62,700 nt of DNA from CAJXNP01 sp050305935 (lineage in GTDB: Bacteria > Bacteroidota > Bacteroidia > Cytophagales > Cyclobacteriaceae), in contig JBNLGG010000020.1 in assembly GCA_050305935.1 (NCBI GenBank), positions 1 through 62,700 on the forward strand, written 5' to 3'. Positions 34,431 through 44,247 of the stretch are shown here, in pieces. The translations under genes and the position numbers were made by a program. Under the pieces are notes generated by a model. That model saw only the letters and a list, made by a program, of their open reading frames with translations. It had not been told where the DNA came from and searched no databases. Every line of letters begins with the position of its first letter. The first letter of the stretch is position 1.

Positions 34431-35908
34431 TGGCCTTATTAAAAGACATATTGTACAAGGTTTCTCTTACCGTCACTTCCGGTGATATGAGCATTTCGAT
34501 TAATGAGGTGCAATTCGACTCCCGGCAGGTGAAGGTGGGCGATATGTTTGTGGCCGTTCGGGGAGTAAACTCAGATGGACATGCCTTTATTGATAAAGCA
34601 GTTGAGCAGGGAGCGAGTGTAATTGTAGCGGAAGAGTGGGAAGGTTTTAAAAACTCTGATGTTACCTACGTGCAGGTAAAAGACAGTGCTCAGGCACTCG
34701 GGGTAATTTGCTCCAATTATTATGGGAATCCTTCCTCCAAGCTCAAGCTGGTGGGTGTGACGGGTACCAATGGTAAAACCACTATTGTTACCTTGCTATA
34801 CCAGCTATATAGAAAATTAGGCTACCAGGTAGGGCTTTTAAGTACCGTTGAAAATCGAATAGATGAAGAAATAATCGTTTCTACACACACAACAGGAGAC
34901 GCAAAACAGCTGAACAAGCTGCTGGCGCAAATGGTGGTAAGGGGATGCACCCATTGTTTTATGGAAGCATCTTCCCATGCCATCCATCAGCGGCGGATAG
35001 CTGGACTAACATTTGAGGGGGCCATTTTTTCGAATGTTACACACGACCACTTAGACTATCACAAATCTTTTGATGAGTACATCAAGGCGAAAAAGAGGTT
35101 TTTTGACGACTTGCTGGCCCCCTCTTTTTCTTTGATCAACGCAGATGACAAGCGGGGCAGGGTGATGCAACAAAATACCAGGTCGAGAAAATTTTCCTAT
35201 GGTATTAAGAGCATGGCAGAGTTTAAGGCCAAGGTGCTTTCCAATACCTTCCAGGGCCTGGAGATGGAAATTAATAACAAGTCGGTCTGGTTTGGGTTGG
35301 TGGGTGAGTTTAATGCCTATAACCTACTGGCGGTTATTGGGACGGCCATTTTGCTGGGCGATAACGAGGAGGAAGTGCTTATGCAGCTTTCAACGGTGAA
35401 GCCTGCGGAAGGAAGGTTTGAAACAGTCGAAAATAAAGCAGGGATCATAGCTATCGTGGACTATGCCCACACGCCTGATGCATTGGAAAATGTGATGAAG
35501 ACCATTCAGGAGATCAGGACGAGGAACGAGAAATTTATTACCGTTTTCGGATGCGGTGGAAACAGGGACAAAGAGAAACGCCCGAAGATGGGTGAAATAG
35601 CCTGTAAATACAGTGACAAAGTGATTATCACTTCTGATAATCCAAGGGACGAGGACCCAGACCAGATTATAAAAGAAATCGAGGCTGGAATAAGTCCTTC
35701 TAATTATAAAAAAACATTGGTGGTGGCAGATCGGAAGGAAGCCATCAAAACAGCGGTATCATTGGCTGAGGGAGACGATATTATCCTGGTGGCCGGAAAG
35801 GGACATGAAAAGTACCAGGAAGTAAAAGGGATCCGCTATGAATTTGACGATAAAAAGGTGCTTAAAGAAATGATCAGTTTGATTTTTAATGGTAAAGAAA
35901 ACGAATAA
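34430..35908 (+). CDS. murE: UDP-MurNAc-L-Ala-D-Glu: meso-diaminopimelate ligase MurE
   Basis: 492 residues of the Mur ligase fold. The ATP loop is GVTGTNGKTTIVTLL (about residue 108). The amino-acid specificity motif DNPRDEDP (about 403) is the meso-diaminopimelate form, so the wall is predicted to be DAP-type, Gram-negative. It adds the third residue of the stem peptide in the cytoplasm. Start and stop both overlap the neighbours by one base (TAATG). Confidence 0.95.
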   Translation: MALLKDILYKVSLTVTSGDMSISINEVQFDSRQVKVGDMFVAVRGVNSDGHAFIDKAVEQGASVIVAEEWEGFKNSDVTYVQVKDSAQALGVICSNYYGNPSSKLKLVGVTGTNGKTTIVTLLYQLYRKLGYQVGLLSTVENRIDEEIIVSTHTTGDAKQLNKLLAQMVVRGCTHCFMEASSHAIHQRRIAGLTFEGAIFSNVTHDHLDYHKSFDEYIKAKKRFFDDLLAPSFSLINADDKRGRVMQQNTRSRKFSYGIKSMAEFKAKVLSNTFQGLEMEINNKSVWFGLVGEFNAYNLLAVIGTAILLGDNEEEVLMQLSTVKPAEGRFETVENKAGIIAIVDYAHTPDALENVMKTIQEIRTRNEKFITVFGCGGNRDKEKRPKMGEIACKYSDKVIITSDNPRDEDPDQIIKEIEAGISPSNYKKTLVVADRKEAIKTAVSLAEGDDIILVAGKGHEKYQEVKGIRYEFDDKKVLKEMISLIFNGKENE

Positions 35909-37131
35909 TGCTTTATTATTTATTTGATTTTTTGGATACAGAGTATGATATGATCGGCGCAGGAGTGTTTCAGTACATTTCCTTCCGTGCCGGCATGGCT
36001 GCTATCATTTCGCTGATCATTACCATTACTTTCGGCAAGTCGCTGATCAGGTTCCTGCAAAAAAAGCAGGTGGGCGAGAGTATTCGCGACCTCGGTCTTC
36101 AGGGTCAGATGGAAAAGCAGGGAACACCCACTATGGGCGGGTTGATCATTATTTCAGCGATCCTGATTCCCACATTTTTGTTTGCACGACTGGAAAATAT
36201 TTACATCGCCCTGATGATCATGTCTACCCTCTGGATGGGTTGCATTGGTTTTTTAGATGACTATATAAAAGTATTCAGGAAAAATAAAGAAGGGTTGAGG
36301 GGTAAGTTTAAATTAATGGGTCAGCTAGGGTTAGGCTTGATCGTGGGATTGACGTTATTCTTCCACACAGACGTCGTCGTACGTGAATTCGATCCCGGTC
36401 AGACGATTACGCTTGGCGTAGATATCTCGGAGTTATCTTACGAGGATGTAAAATCCACAAAAACAACCATCCCGTTTGTAAAAGACAATGAGCTAGACTA
36501 CGCCAGGCTTTTTTCTTTCCTCGGTCTGGAGGGGGAAGTCAGCACACTTATTATATATGTGTTGATTGTGATCCTGGTGGTCATGTCTATTTCAAACGGG
36601 GCGAATATCACAGATGGAATTGACGGACTGGCAGCTGGATCTTCCGCCATTATCGGTTTGGCGCTGGCGATTTTTGCCTACCTGTCGGGTAACGTGATAT
36701 TCTCCGATTATCTGAACATCATGTACATCCCGATGACCGGTGAGTTGGTGGTCTTTTGTGCGGCATTTGTCGGTGCTTGTGTCGGGTTTTTGTGGTACAA
36801 TACCTATCCGGCCCAGGTGTTCATGGGCGATACAGGAAGCCTGTCACTTGGGGCGATCATAGGTGTATTGGCGCTTATTGTGCGAAAGGAAATTCTACTA
36901 CCGGTTTTGTGCGGGATATTCCTGATTGAAAATTTATCGGTCATAATCCAGGTGTCTTATTTTAAATACACCAGGAAGAAATATGGTGAAGGACGAAGGA
37001 TATTCCTTATGTCCCCATTGCACCACCACTATCAGAAGAAACATATTCACGAAGCTAAAATTGTTACCAGGTTTTGGATCGTCGGCATTTTGCTGGCCAT
37101 CATGACCCTGGCGACATTAAAATTGAGATAA
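35908..37131 (+). CDS. mraY: phospho-MurNAc-pentapeptide translocase MraY
   Basis: 407 residues with ten predicted helices. Family motifs are KQGTPTMGGLII, GFLDDYIKVFRKNKEGL, the catalytic NGANITDGIDGLAAGSS and FMGDTGSLSLG, and MSPLHHHYQKK in the last cytoplasmic loop. It is about 45 residues longer than typical MraY (~360) because of an extra soluble loop at about residues 155-205 (hydrophilic, on the periplasmic side), as in other Bacteroidota. It makes lipid I from UDP-MurNAc-pentapeptide and undecaprenyl phosphate. Confidence 0.95.
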   Translation: MLYYLFDFLDTEYDMIGAGVFQYISFRAGMAAIISLIITITFGKSLIRFLQKKQVGESIRDLGLQGQMEKQGTPTMGGLIIISAILIPTFLFARLENIYIALMIMSTLWMGCIGFLDDYIKVFRKNKEGLRGKFKLMGQLGLGLIVGLTLFFHTDVVVREFDPGQTITLGVDISELSYEDVKSTKTTIPFVKDNELDYARLFSFLGLEGEVSTLIIYVLIVILVVMSISNGANITDGIDGLAAGSSAIIGLALAIFAYLSGNVIFSDYLNIMYIPMTGELVVFCAAFVGACVGFLWYNTYPAQVFMGDTGSLSLGAIIGVLALIVRKEILLPVLCGIFLIENLSVIIQVSYFKYTRKKYGEGRRIFLMSPLHHHYQKKHIHEAKIVTRFWIVGILLAIMTLATLKLR

Positions 37132-37134
37132 TTG

Positions 37135-38493
37135 ATGAGTAAAAGGGTCGTCATATTAGGAGCTGGAGAGAGCGGAGCAGGAGCGGCCTTGCTGGCACAA
37201 AAGCAAGGGTATGACGTCTTTGTCTCTGACATCGGTGCGATTGATCCTATTTATAAAGATCAATTGTCGACACACAATATTTCTTTTGAAGAAAAGAATC
37301 ATAGTGAAGAGCAAATTTTAAATGCCGACGAAATTATTAAAAGCCCCGGGATTCCGGATAATGCACCTCTTGTGGTCAAGGCTTTTGAAAAGAACATACC
37401 GGTAATTTCTGAAATCGAATTTGCGGCACGGTTTACAGATGCCAAATTATTGGCCATTACCGGGACAAACGGCAAAACCACTACAACCTTATTAACCTAC
37501 CACATTTTAAAGGAATGTGGCCTAAACGTTGGTTTAGCCGGAAATGTAGGCTTCAGCTTTGCTAAACAGGTTTATGAAAACAGTTTTGAATTCTACGTGC
37601 TGGAAATAAGCAGTTTCCAGCTTGATGGTATGTTTAATACACACCTGGAAGCTGGTGTGCTATTAAACATAACCATCGATCATTTAAACCGCTACGGATA
37701 CAGCTTTGAAAAATATGCCGCTTCTAAAATGGGAATCGGGAGGTTGTTGGATAAAAACAGTCGCTTTATTTTCAATAGGGATGATCTAAATGTTGTCAAT
37801 AATCTCCAATTGATTCAGACAGATACCTCTATGTGTGCGGTTTCCCTGGAGAATAAAGAGGCTTCTGCTTTTTTAAGCGGAAATGAGTTGGTGTTTGATC
37901 AGGCTAAGATCCATGTGGAAAACCTGCCACTAAAAGGTCCTCATAATTATCTCAATATCATGTGTGCTGTCGAAGCAGCCAGATCGGTTGGATTATCCTA
38001 CGAGCACATATTCGAAGCATTAAAGACTTTTAAAAATGCCCCGCACCGACTGGAGTTTGTGGCGGAAGTGAATGGGGTGAAATATTTCAATGACTCTAAA
38101 GCAACCAATGTAGATGCTGTCAAATATGCCTTGCAGAGTTTCGGGGAACCAATTGTGCTCATACTTGGCGGTGTGGACAAAGGCAATAAATACGAAGACA
38201 TTGAAACACTGGTAACAAAAGGTGTGAAAGCCATTGTGGCGATGGGAACTGACAATAAGAAAATCATGGATTTCTTTAAAACGAAGGTTTCCAAAATAGT
38301 GGATACGCACTCACTGGATGCGGCGATTGCCGCCAGTAAGAAATTGGCTGGGCCCGGAGATGTAGTGTTGCTGTCCCCTGCCTGCGCAAGTTTTGACCTG
38401 TTCAATAATTATGAGGATCGGGGTGATCAGTTCAAAGCTGCCGTTAAGCGGCTTTCCGGAGAAAAGGACAAAAATAAAATGCTGGTACTATGA
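37135..38493 (+). CDS. murD: UDP-MurNAc-L-alanine: D-glutamate ligase MurD
   Basis: 452 residues from the ATG at 37135, three bases after the mraY stop. It opens with the Rossmann-like VVILGAGESGAGAALLA, carries the ATP loop AITGTNGKTTTTLL (about residue 108) and has FNDSKATNVDAVKYAL in the third domain. It adds D-Glu to UDP-MurNAc-L-Ala. Its end overlaps ftsW by four bases (ATGA). Confidence 0.95.
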   Translation: MSKRVVILGAGESGAGAALLAQKQGYDVFVSDIGAIDPIYKDQLSTHNISFEEKNHSEEQILNADEIIKSPGIPDNAPLVVKAFEKNIPVISEIEFAARFTDAKLLAITGTNGKTTTTLLTYHILKECGLNVGLAGNVGFSFAKQVYENSFEFYVLEISSFQLDGMFNTHLEAGVLLNITIDHLNRYGYSFEKYAASKMGIGRLLDKNSRFIFNRDDLNVVNNLQLIQTDTSMCAVSLENKEASAFLSGNELVFDQAKIHVENLPLKGPHNYLNIMCAVEAARSVGLSYEHIFEALKTFKNAPHRLEFVAEVNGVKYFNDSKATNVDAVKYALQSFGEPIVLILGGVDKGNKYEDIETLVTKGVKAIVAMGTDNKKIMDFFKTKVSKIVDTHSLDAAIAASKKLAGPGDVVLLSPACASFDLFNNYEDRGDQFKAAVKRLSGEKDKNKMLVL

Positions 38494-39653
38494 TAAAGGC
38501 GTGGATTGACCGGAATTTAAAAGGAGACCCCATCATTTGGGGGATTGTGGTGGCACTGTCTGTCATTAGCATTCTGCTGGTGTACAGCGCTACCGGCACC
38601 CTGGCATATAAATACAGGGAAGGAAATACCGAGCACTACCTGTTCCGGCATGGCATGCTGATCATCCTGAGTTTGTTTGCAATGTGGGGTGCGCATAAGA
38701 TCGACTACCGCTACTATTCGAGGCTTTCCAGGTTTGCATTGTGGTTGTCTGTGCCGCTGCTGATTTTTGCCTGGCAATTCGGTACCAACCTGAACGATGC
38801 CAATCGGTGGATTACCATTCCATTGATCAACAAAACTTTTCAGCCATCTGATTTGGCACAATTGGCTTTGATCGCCCATTTGGCGGCGATGCTGTCCAAA
38901 AAGCAGTTGAGCATTGACGATTTTAAAGAAACATTAATCCCCATGTTGATGTGGGTAGGAGTAATATGTGGCCTGATAGCCATGACCAATATGTCCACGG
39001 CCGCCTTATTGTTTTTCACCTGCATGGTAATTTTCTTTATTGGAAGGGTTCCAATGAAATACCTGGCCATGCTCGTGCTTGTTGGGGCGCTGGCCGGAGT
39101 GGTGGCCTTCTCTATCGGACAGAGGGGAGCAACGGTGGTGAGCAGGGTTCAGGACTTTATCAGTCCAAACGAAATACCCTACCAGGCGCAACAGTCGTTC
39201 ATCGCTATAGCAAAAGGTGGGATGTTTGGCTCCGGTCCTGGTCAAAGCGAAACAAAAGACTTTTTACCGCACCCATATTCGGATTTTATTTATTCCATTC
39301 TTATCGAAGAGTATGGAATGATCGGCGGGATTGTGGTCATCCTTCTGTACCTGTCGCTCTTGTACCGGGGGATGAAAACTGCCACTTATGCCAATAAGGC
39401 CTTCGGCGGACTGCTGTCTGCCGGGCTAAGTATTGCCCTGGTCATGCAGGCGATGATTCACATTTGCGTGTCGGTGGGATTGTTGCCCATCACAGGTTTG
39501 ACATTGCCGCTTGTAAGTATGGGGGGGACGTCATTGTTGTTTACCGGCCTTTCGCTTGGAATTATTCTGAGTGTGAGCCGGGGTGAAATAGAAGAATTTG
39601 GGGTGGCAACAGGAAAAGGAAATCAATTTAAAAAAGTAGCAAACGCAGCTTAG
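38490..39653 (+). CDS. ftsW: septal peptidoglycan glycosyltransferase FtsW (SEDS family)
   Basis: 387 residues with about ten membrane helices. SEDS signatures are visible: LVYSATGTLAYKY at the first helix, DANRWITIPLINKTFQPSDLAQLALI, and near the end PITGLTLPLVSMGGTSLLFTGLSLGIILS. It polymerises lipid II at the septum together with the transpeptidase encoded by ftsI. It starts inside the murD stop (ATGA) and is followed with no gap by murG. Confidence 0.95.
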   Translation: MIKAWIDRNLKGDPIIWGIVVALSVISILLVYSATGTLAYKYREGNTEHYLFRHGMLIILSLFAMWGAHKIDYRYYSRLSRFALWLSVPLLIFAWQFGTNLNDANRWITIPLINKTFQPSDLAQLALIAHLAAMLSKKQLSIDDFKETLIPMLMWVGVICGLIAMTNMSTAALLFFTCMVIFFIGRVPMKYLAMLVLVGALAGVVAFSIGQRGATVVSRVQDFISPNEIPYQAQQSFIAIAKGGMFGSGPGQSETKDFLPHPYSDFIYSILIEEYGMIGGIVVILLYLSLLYRGMKTATYANKAFGGLLSAGLSIALVMQAMIHICVSVGLLPITGLTLPLVSMGGTSLLFTGLSLGIILSVSRGEIEEFGVATGKGNQFKKVANAA

Positions 39654-40763
39654 TTGGAACAGAAAAAAACATATCGGGTGATCATTAGCGGTGGAGGTAC
39701 CGGAGGGCATATCTTTCCGGCGGTCGCTATTGCCAATGAGCTGAAAGCTACCCTGCCGGGTGCGGAGATATTGTTTGTGGGGGCACTCGGTAAAATGGAG
39801 ATGACCAGGGTGCCTGAAGCTGGCTACAAAATCATTGGTTTACCGATTGCCGGATTACAACGAAAGCTGACATTGAAAAACCTGGCTTTTCCTTTCAAAG
39901 TGCTTAATAGCTTGATGAAAGCCAGAAAAATTGTGAGCGATTTCAAACCTGATATCGCGATAGGAGTGGGAGGCTACGCCAGCGGACCTTTGCTGCGAGC
40001 TGCGAGTGGGATGAAAATCCCCTGTCTTATTCAGGAACAAAATTCTTACGCCGGATTGACCAACAAATGGCTCAGCAAAAAAGTCAAAACGATTTGCGTG
40101 GCTTACGAAAAGATGGATCGCTATTTCCCGGCCGAAAAAATAGTAATAACAGGAAATCCCGTGAGAAAGGACGTGGTAGAGATCGCTGGAAAGAAAGAGA
40201 CTGCGCTGAAGAAATTCGACCTGATAGATTCAAAAAAGACACTTTTTGCCATGGGGGGAAGCCTGGGTGCCAGGAATGTAAATGAAAGCCTGCTAAACGG
40301 ATTGCAGGAGTTGATCGATGCCGATGTGCAAGTGATCTGGCAGGTGGGCAGGTTTTACATCGAGGATATTAAAAAGCGCATTGAAGGCTTTGATTTGAGC
40401 AACATCCGTGTGTTTGAGTTTATGAAGGAGATGGACCTGGCGTACGCCGCAGCAGATGTTGTGGTTTCCAGGGCAGGGGCATTGTCGATTTCAGAGCTAT
40501 GCCTGGTGAAAAAGCCTGTCATTTTCGTGCCATCATCCAATGTTGCCGAAGATCATCAGACAAAAAATGCCATGGCCTTAGTAGAAAAAAATGCGGCGCT
40601 GATCGTACCGGATGCAGAAGCTCCTCAGCGGCTGGTGAAGGAAGCATTGAGTTTGATAACTGACAATGACCGCTGTGAAAAGCTGTCTGACAATATTGGA
40701 AAGATGGGAAAGCCAAATGCGACCTTAGATATTGTAAATGAGATAAAGAAATTGATCGATTGA
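39654..40763 (+). CDS. murG: UDP-GlcNAc transferase MurG
   Basis: 369 residues. The glycine-rich N-terminal loop ISGGGTGGHIFPAVAIANEL and the GT-B features GVGGYASGP, QEQNSYAGLTNKWLS, GGSLGARNVN and SRAGALSISEL identify it. It converts lipid I to lipid II at the inner membrane face. The start is a TTG that directly abuts the ftsW stop; no ATG precedes the conserved N-terminus. Its last four bases overlap the TTG start of murC. Confidence 0.95.
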   Translation: MEQKKTYRVIISGGGTGGHIFPAVAIANELKATLPGAEILFVGALGKMEMTRVPEAGYKIIGLPIAGLQRKLTLKNLAFPFKVLNSLMKARKIVSDFKPDIAIGVGGYASGPLLRAASGMKIPCLIQEQNSYAGLTNKWLSKKVKTICVAYEKMDRYFPAEKIVITGNPVRKDVVEIAGKKETALKKFDLIDSKKTLFAMGGSLGARNVNESLLNGLQELIDADVQVIWQVGRFYIEDIKKRIEGFDLSNIRVFEFMKEMDLAYAAADVVVSRAGALSISELCLVKKPVIFVPSSNVAEDHQTKNAMALVEKNAALIVPDAEAPQRLVKEALSLITDNDRCEKLSDNIGKMGKPNATLDIVNEIKKLID

Positions 40764-42163
40764 GATTAGATAACTACCATATCGTCTATTTTCTGGGGAT
40801 CGGAGGGATCGGGATGAGTGCTATTGCCCGGTGGCTTCACCGTGAGGGGAAATTGGTGTCGGGGTATGACAAGACGCCCACGCCTCTCACCGATGCATTG
40901 TCCAGGGAAGGGATCAAAGTTCATTTTAAAGATGATGTGGAAGCCATTCCTGAGGAGGTGAGGGAAAATATAGATAAAGTGCTCGTAGTTTATACGCCCG
41001 CTATTCCGAAAGACAATATAGAATTTAATTATTTGAAGTGGGCAGGTTATACCATTAAAAAGCGATCAGAAGTATTAGGCCTGATCACAGCGGAGCAATT
41101 CACTGTTGCTGTGGCCGGTACCCATGGTAAAACCACTACATCGTCCATGATCGCGCACATTCTTCATGAGGCACAAATGGGCAGCGTGGGCTTCCTCGGA
41201 GGGGTGTTGCAGAACTACGAAAGTAACCTTGTGATTACGGAAGGGTACCAACACCAGGTGAAGGTGGTGGTCGAAGCGGATGAATTTGACCGGTCTTTTC
41301 TTACACTCAATCCGGATATCGCAGTGGTGACTTCTGCCGATGCGGATCACCTGGATATTTATGGTTCACATGACCAACTAGTACAGTCGTTCGGTGATTT
41401 TATTGCCAAACTGAAAGCAGGTGGCAAGCTGTTTATCAATGAAAAGATATCACAATCATTTTTAATCCCTGAAACAGTTACACGGTTTACATATTCATTA
41501 GACAAGGGAGACTTTTTTGCCGATAGTGTTGCGGCAGCGTCGGGGTGTTTCACCTTTAATTACATGTCAGCAAATTATTCAATTGAAGGCTTACAACTGA
41601 AAGTTCCCGGTTATCATAATGTCGAAAATGCCATTGCAGCCATTTCGGTCTCCCTTTCTTTAGGAATTGATGTGGAGGTTATTAAAAAAGCTATTTCTTC
41701 TTACAGGGGTGTGAAACGCAGGTTTGAGTATCACATTCAGGAGAATGACCTGGTGTACATTGACGACTATGCCCACCATCCTACCGAGATTAACGCCCTG
41801 CTTGACTCTGTCAAAGCGCTCTACCCAGACAAGAAGATCACGGTCATATTTCAGCCACACTTGTTTACAAGGACGAGAGATTTTGCCGAAGGCTTTGCCC
41901 AAAGTCTGTCAAAAGCAGATCAACTGGTAATGATGCATATCTATCCCGCGAGGGAATTGCCAATAGAAGGTGTGAGTTCAGAAATGATCCTCAAAAATGT
42001 GGATTGTGAAGACAAGCAACTGGTGGAGGACGATCAATTGCTGGATTGGGTGAAAAAGGAGGAAGTTGAGGTGCTGCTCACAGTGGGTGCCGGAGATATT
42101 GACCGGTTTATATTGCCTATTAAACAACTGTTGTCGGAAAGGAGGGATCATGCGAAAGCTTAG
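40760..42163 (+). CDS. murC: UDP-MurNAc: L-alanine ligase MurC
   Basis: 467 residues of the Mur ligase fold. The N-terminal loop GIGGIGMSAIARWLHREG, the ATP loop VAGTHGKTTTSSM (about residue 118), EADEFDRSFL, and DDYAHHPTEI near 335 are diagnostic. It adds the first residue (L-Ala) of the stem peptide. Translation starts at a TTG overlapping the murG stop (TTGA). Its 3' end overlaps ftsQ by 14 bases. Confidence 0.95.
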   Translation: MRLDNYHIVYFLGIGGIGMSAIARWLHREGKLVSGYDKTPTPLTDALSREGIKVHFKDDVEAIPEEVRENIDKVLVVYTPAIPKDNIEFNYLKWAGYTIKKRSEVLGLITAEQFTVAVAGTHGKTTTSSMIAHILHEAQMGSVGFLGGVLQNYESNLVITEGYQHQVKVVVEADEFDRSFLTLNPDIAVVTSADADHLDIYGSHDQLVQSFGDFIAKLKAGGKLFINEKISQSFLIPETVTRFTYSLDKGDFFADSVAAASGCFTFNYMSANYSIEGLQLKVPGYHNVENAIAAISVSLSLGIDVEVIKKAISSYRGVKRRFEYHIQENDLVYIDDYAHHPTEINALLDSVKALYPDKKITVIFQPHLFTRTRDFAEGFAQSLSKADQLVMMHIYPARELPIEGVSSEMILKNVDCEDKQLVEDDQLLDWVKKEEVEVLLTVGAGDIDRFILPIKQLLSERRDHAKA

Positions 42164-42911
42164 AATAAATAATAAGGTCTGGGCAGTGGTGATTGGTCTT
42201 GCGACAGTGTCGCTCATTGGATTTGTAGAAAAGAAACATTCAGATACGGTTTGTCTGGCGATCAATATTTCGATAGACAGTCAACCGGGCCATTATTTCA
42301 TTGATGACCAGGATGTGCTGAAGATTATCACAAACGAAGGAGATGATATCCTGGTAGGCGAGTATCTATCGGAAATTAATTTAAAGGAGCTGGAGAAAAG
42401 GCTAAAGACGCATGCATTTGTACGCAATGCCGAAGTGCATACTGATCTGCGGGGCAACCTCAATGTGAATGTGTATCAGACAAGGCCGATTGCCAGGATC
42501 ACTCATTCCGGTTATAACGACAAGTATGTCAATGATATGGGAGATATCATCCCCACATCCAGAAAATATACGGCCAGGGTGTTGCTGATCAGTGGCCACG
42601 TGACTAAAAATGTCCCTGGGGAAAATATGCTGGAAAGTGAGTATGGGGTGAAGCTGATCGAAATGATATCATTCATCAATAATGACAAATTCTGGAGGTC
42701 GATGATCACCCAGCTTGATATTGATGAAATGGGAAATATTTTTATGTATCCTCAGGTTGGCAAGCAGGTCATTGAGTTTGGCCAGCCAGAGGAAATAGAA
42801 GAAAAGTTTAAAAAAGCCTTCTTGTTGTATGACAAAATTTTACCCTCCAAGGGGTGGAATACTTACGAGAGAGCCAGTGTAAAATTTAAGAATCAAATTG
42901 TGTGTGAATAA
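42150..42911 (+). CDS. ftsQ: cell division protein FtsQ
   Basis: 253 residues from the ATG at 42150 (MRKLRINNKVWAVVIGLATV), which gives a short basic N-terminus, one membrane helix and a periplasmic domain. A POTRA-like region (INISIDSQPGHYFIDDQDVLKII...) is followed by FVRNAEVHTDLRGNLNVNVYQTRPIARI, the typical FtsQ beta region. The longer reading frame upstream lies within murC and is rejected. It links the cytoplasmic ring to the septal synthases. Ten bases precede ftsA. Confidence 0.9.
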   Translation: MRKLRINNKVWAVVIGLATVSLIGFVEKKHSDTVCLAINISIDSQPGHYFIDDQDVLKIITNEGDDILVGEYLSEINLKELEKRLKTHAFVRNAEVHTDLRGNLNVNVYQTRPIARITHSGYNDKYVNDMGDIIPTSRKYTARVLLISGHVTKNVPGENMLESEYGVKLIEMISFINNDKFWRSMITQLDIDEMGNIFMYPQVGKQVIEFGQPEEIEEKFKKAFLLYDKILPSKGWNTYERASVKFKNQIVCE

Positions 42912-42921
42912 CTAACTCATC

Positions 42922-44229
42922 ATGGAAAAAGATAAAATAGTCGTCGGTTTAGACATTGGTACCACCAAAATTTGCGCGATCGTAGGTCGCCAGAACGAAT
43001 ATGGTAAACTAGAAGTATTAGGGATGGGTAAAGCAGTCTCAGATGGGGTTGTACGAGGAATTGTCACCAACATCGATAAGACCATCTTTGCCATAGAAAA
43101 GGCTGTAAAGGAGGCGGAAGACACCTCGGGTATTAACATCCGGGTGGTGAATGTGGGCATTGCCGGCCAGCATATCCGGAGCTCCATCGAGCACGGAAGT
43201 ATCATTAGAAACAATGATGACAATGAGATCACCATTGAGGATGTAAATCGCCTGATGAATGATATGTACAAGATTGTCATTCCCCCGGGAAGTGAGATCA
43301 TCCACGTGATGCCGCAGGACTACTATGTGGATTATGAGGATGGAATAAAGGATCCGGTGGGTATGTCAGGAGTGAGGCTGGAAGCTGATTTCCATATCAT
43401 TACGGCACAAACCAACGCGATTAACAACATTAATAAATGTATAAAAAGGGCAGGCCTGGAGATAGAGCACATGGTGCTGGAACCCCTGGCATCCAGCTTA
43501 AGCGTATTGAGTGATGAAGAAAAAGAAGCCGGTGTTTGCCTGGTGGATATCGGAGGTGGTACTACCGATATTGCCATTTTCCATGAGAATATTATACGAC
43601 ATACGGCTGTCATTCCTTTCGGTGGAAATATCATTACCCAGGACATCAAGCAAGGTTGCCTGGTAATGCAGCACCAGGCCGAATTGTTGAAAACAAAATT
43701 CGGCCGCGCCATAGCAGAGGAAGCTTCACCCAATGAGATTGTCTCTATTCCGGGACTCCGTAACCGGCCTCCGAAAGAGATCTCATTGAAAAACCTTGCC
43801 CATATTATTGAAGCAAGGATGCAGGAGATCATTGAGATTGTTCATTCGGAAATTATCACGTCAGGTTATGAAAACAAACTCGCCGGTGGCATTGTGATCA
43901 CGGGCGGTGGAGCTCAACTACAAAACATAAAGCAGTTGTTTGAGTATATGACCGGAATGGATGCAAGGGTAGGGTATCCAAATGAGCATCTTGGTAAGAG
44001 CAAGATCGAAACGGTGAAGAGTCCGATGTTTGCCACCACAGTAGGATTGGTGCTTTGCGGATTCCGTTCGCTGGACGAAAGGGAAAACCGCTACAACGCA
44101 GCAAAAGTGAGCGGTATTTACAATCACAAAGGAGAGCGCAAGGACAAAGGAAAAGATATTTTCCGGCGCATCATCGACAAGACAAAAGGATTATTAATAG
44201 ATGATATAGATGGTAGAGAGGATTACTAA
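42922..44229 (+). CDS. ftsA: cell division protein FtsA, actin-like
   Basis: 435 residues with the actin-fold phosphate loops VVGLDIGTTKICAIVG (residues 7-22), CLVDIGGGTTDIAIF and VITGGGAQLQNI. The inserted 1C domain lies between about residues 80 and 165. A C-terminal linker ends in FRRIIDKTKGLLIDDI, an amphipathic helix for membrane attachment. FtsA anchors FtsZ polymers to the membrane. It is separated by 18 bases from ftsZ. Confidence 0.96.
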   Translation: MEKDKIVVGLDIGTTKICAIVGRQNEYGKLEVLGMGKAVSDGVVRGIVTNIDKTIFAIEKAVKEAEDTSGINIRVVNVGIAGQHIRSSIEHGSIIRNNDDNEITIEDVNRLMNDMYKIVIPPGSEIIHVMPQDYYVDYEDGIKDPVGMSGVRLEADFHIITAQTNAINNINKCIKRAGLEIEHMVLEPLASSLSVLSDEEKEAGVCLVDIGGGTTDIAIFHENIIRHTAVIPFGGNIITQDIKQGCLVMQHQAELLKTKFGRAIAEEASPNEIVSIPGLRNRPPKEISLKNLAHIIEARMQEIIEIVHSEIITSGYENKLAGGIVITGGGAQLQNIKQLFEYMTGMDARVGYPNEHLGKSKIETVKSPMFATTVGLVLCGFRSLDERENRYNAAKVSGIYNHKGERKDKGKDIFRRIIDKTKGLLIDDIDGREDY

Positions 44230-44247
44230 CATTTAAAATTAGAAGTC

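Noticed and set aside
42066..42149. Longer ftsQ frame inside murC
   Set aside because: The 28 extra residues lie entirely within murC in another frame and precede a good basic start plus membrane helix at 42150.
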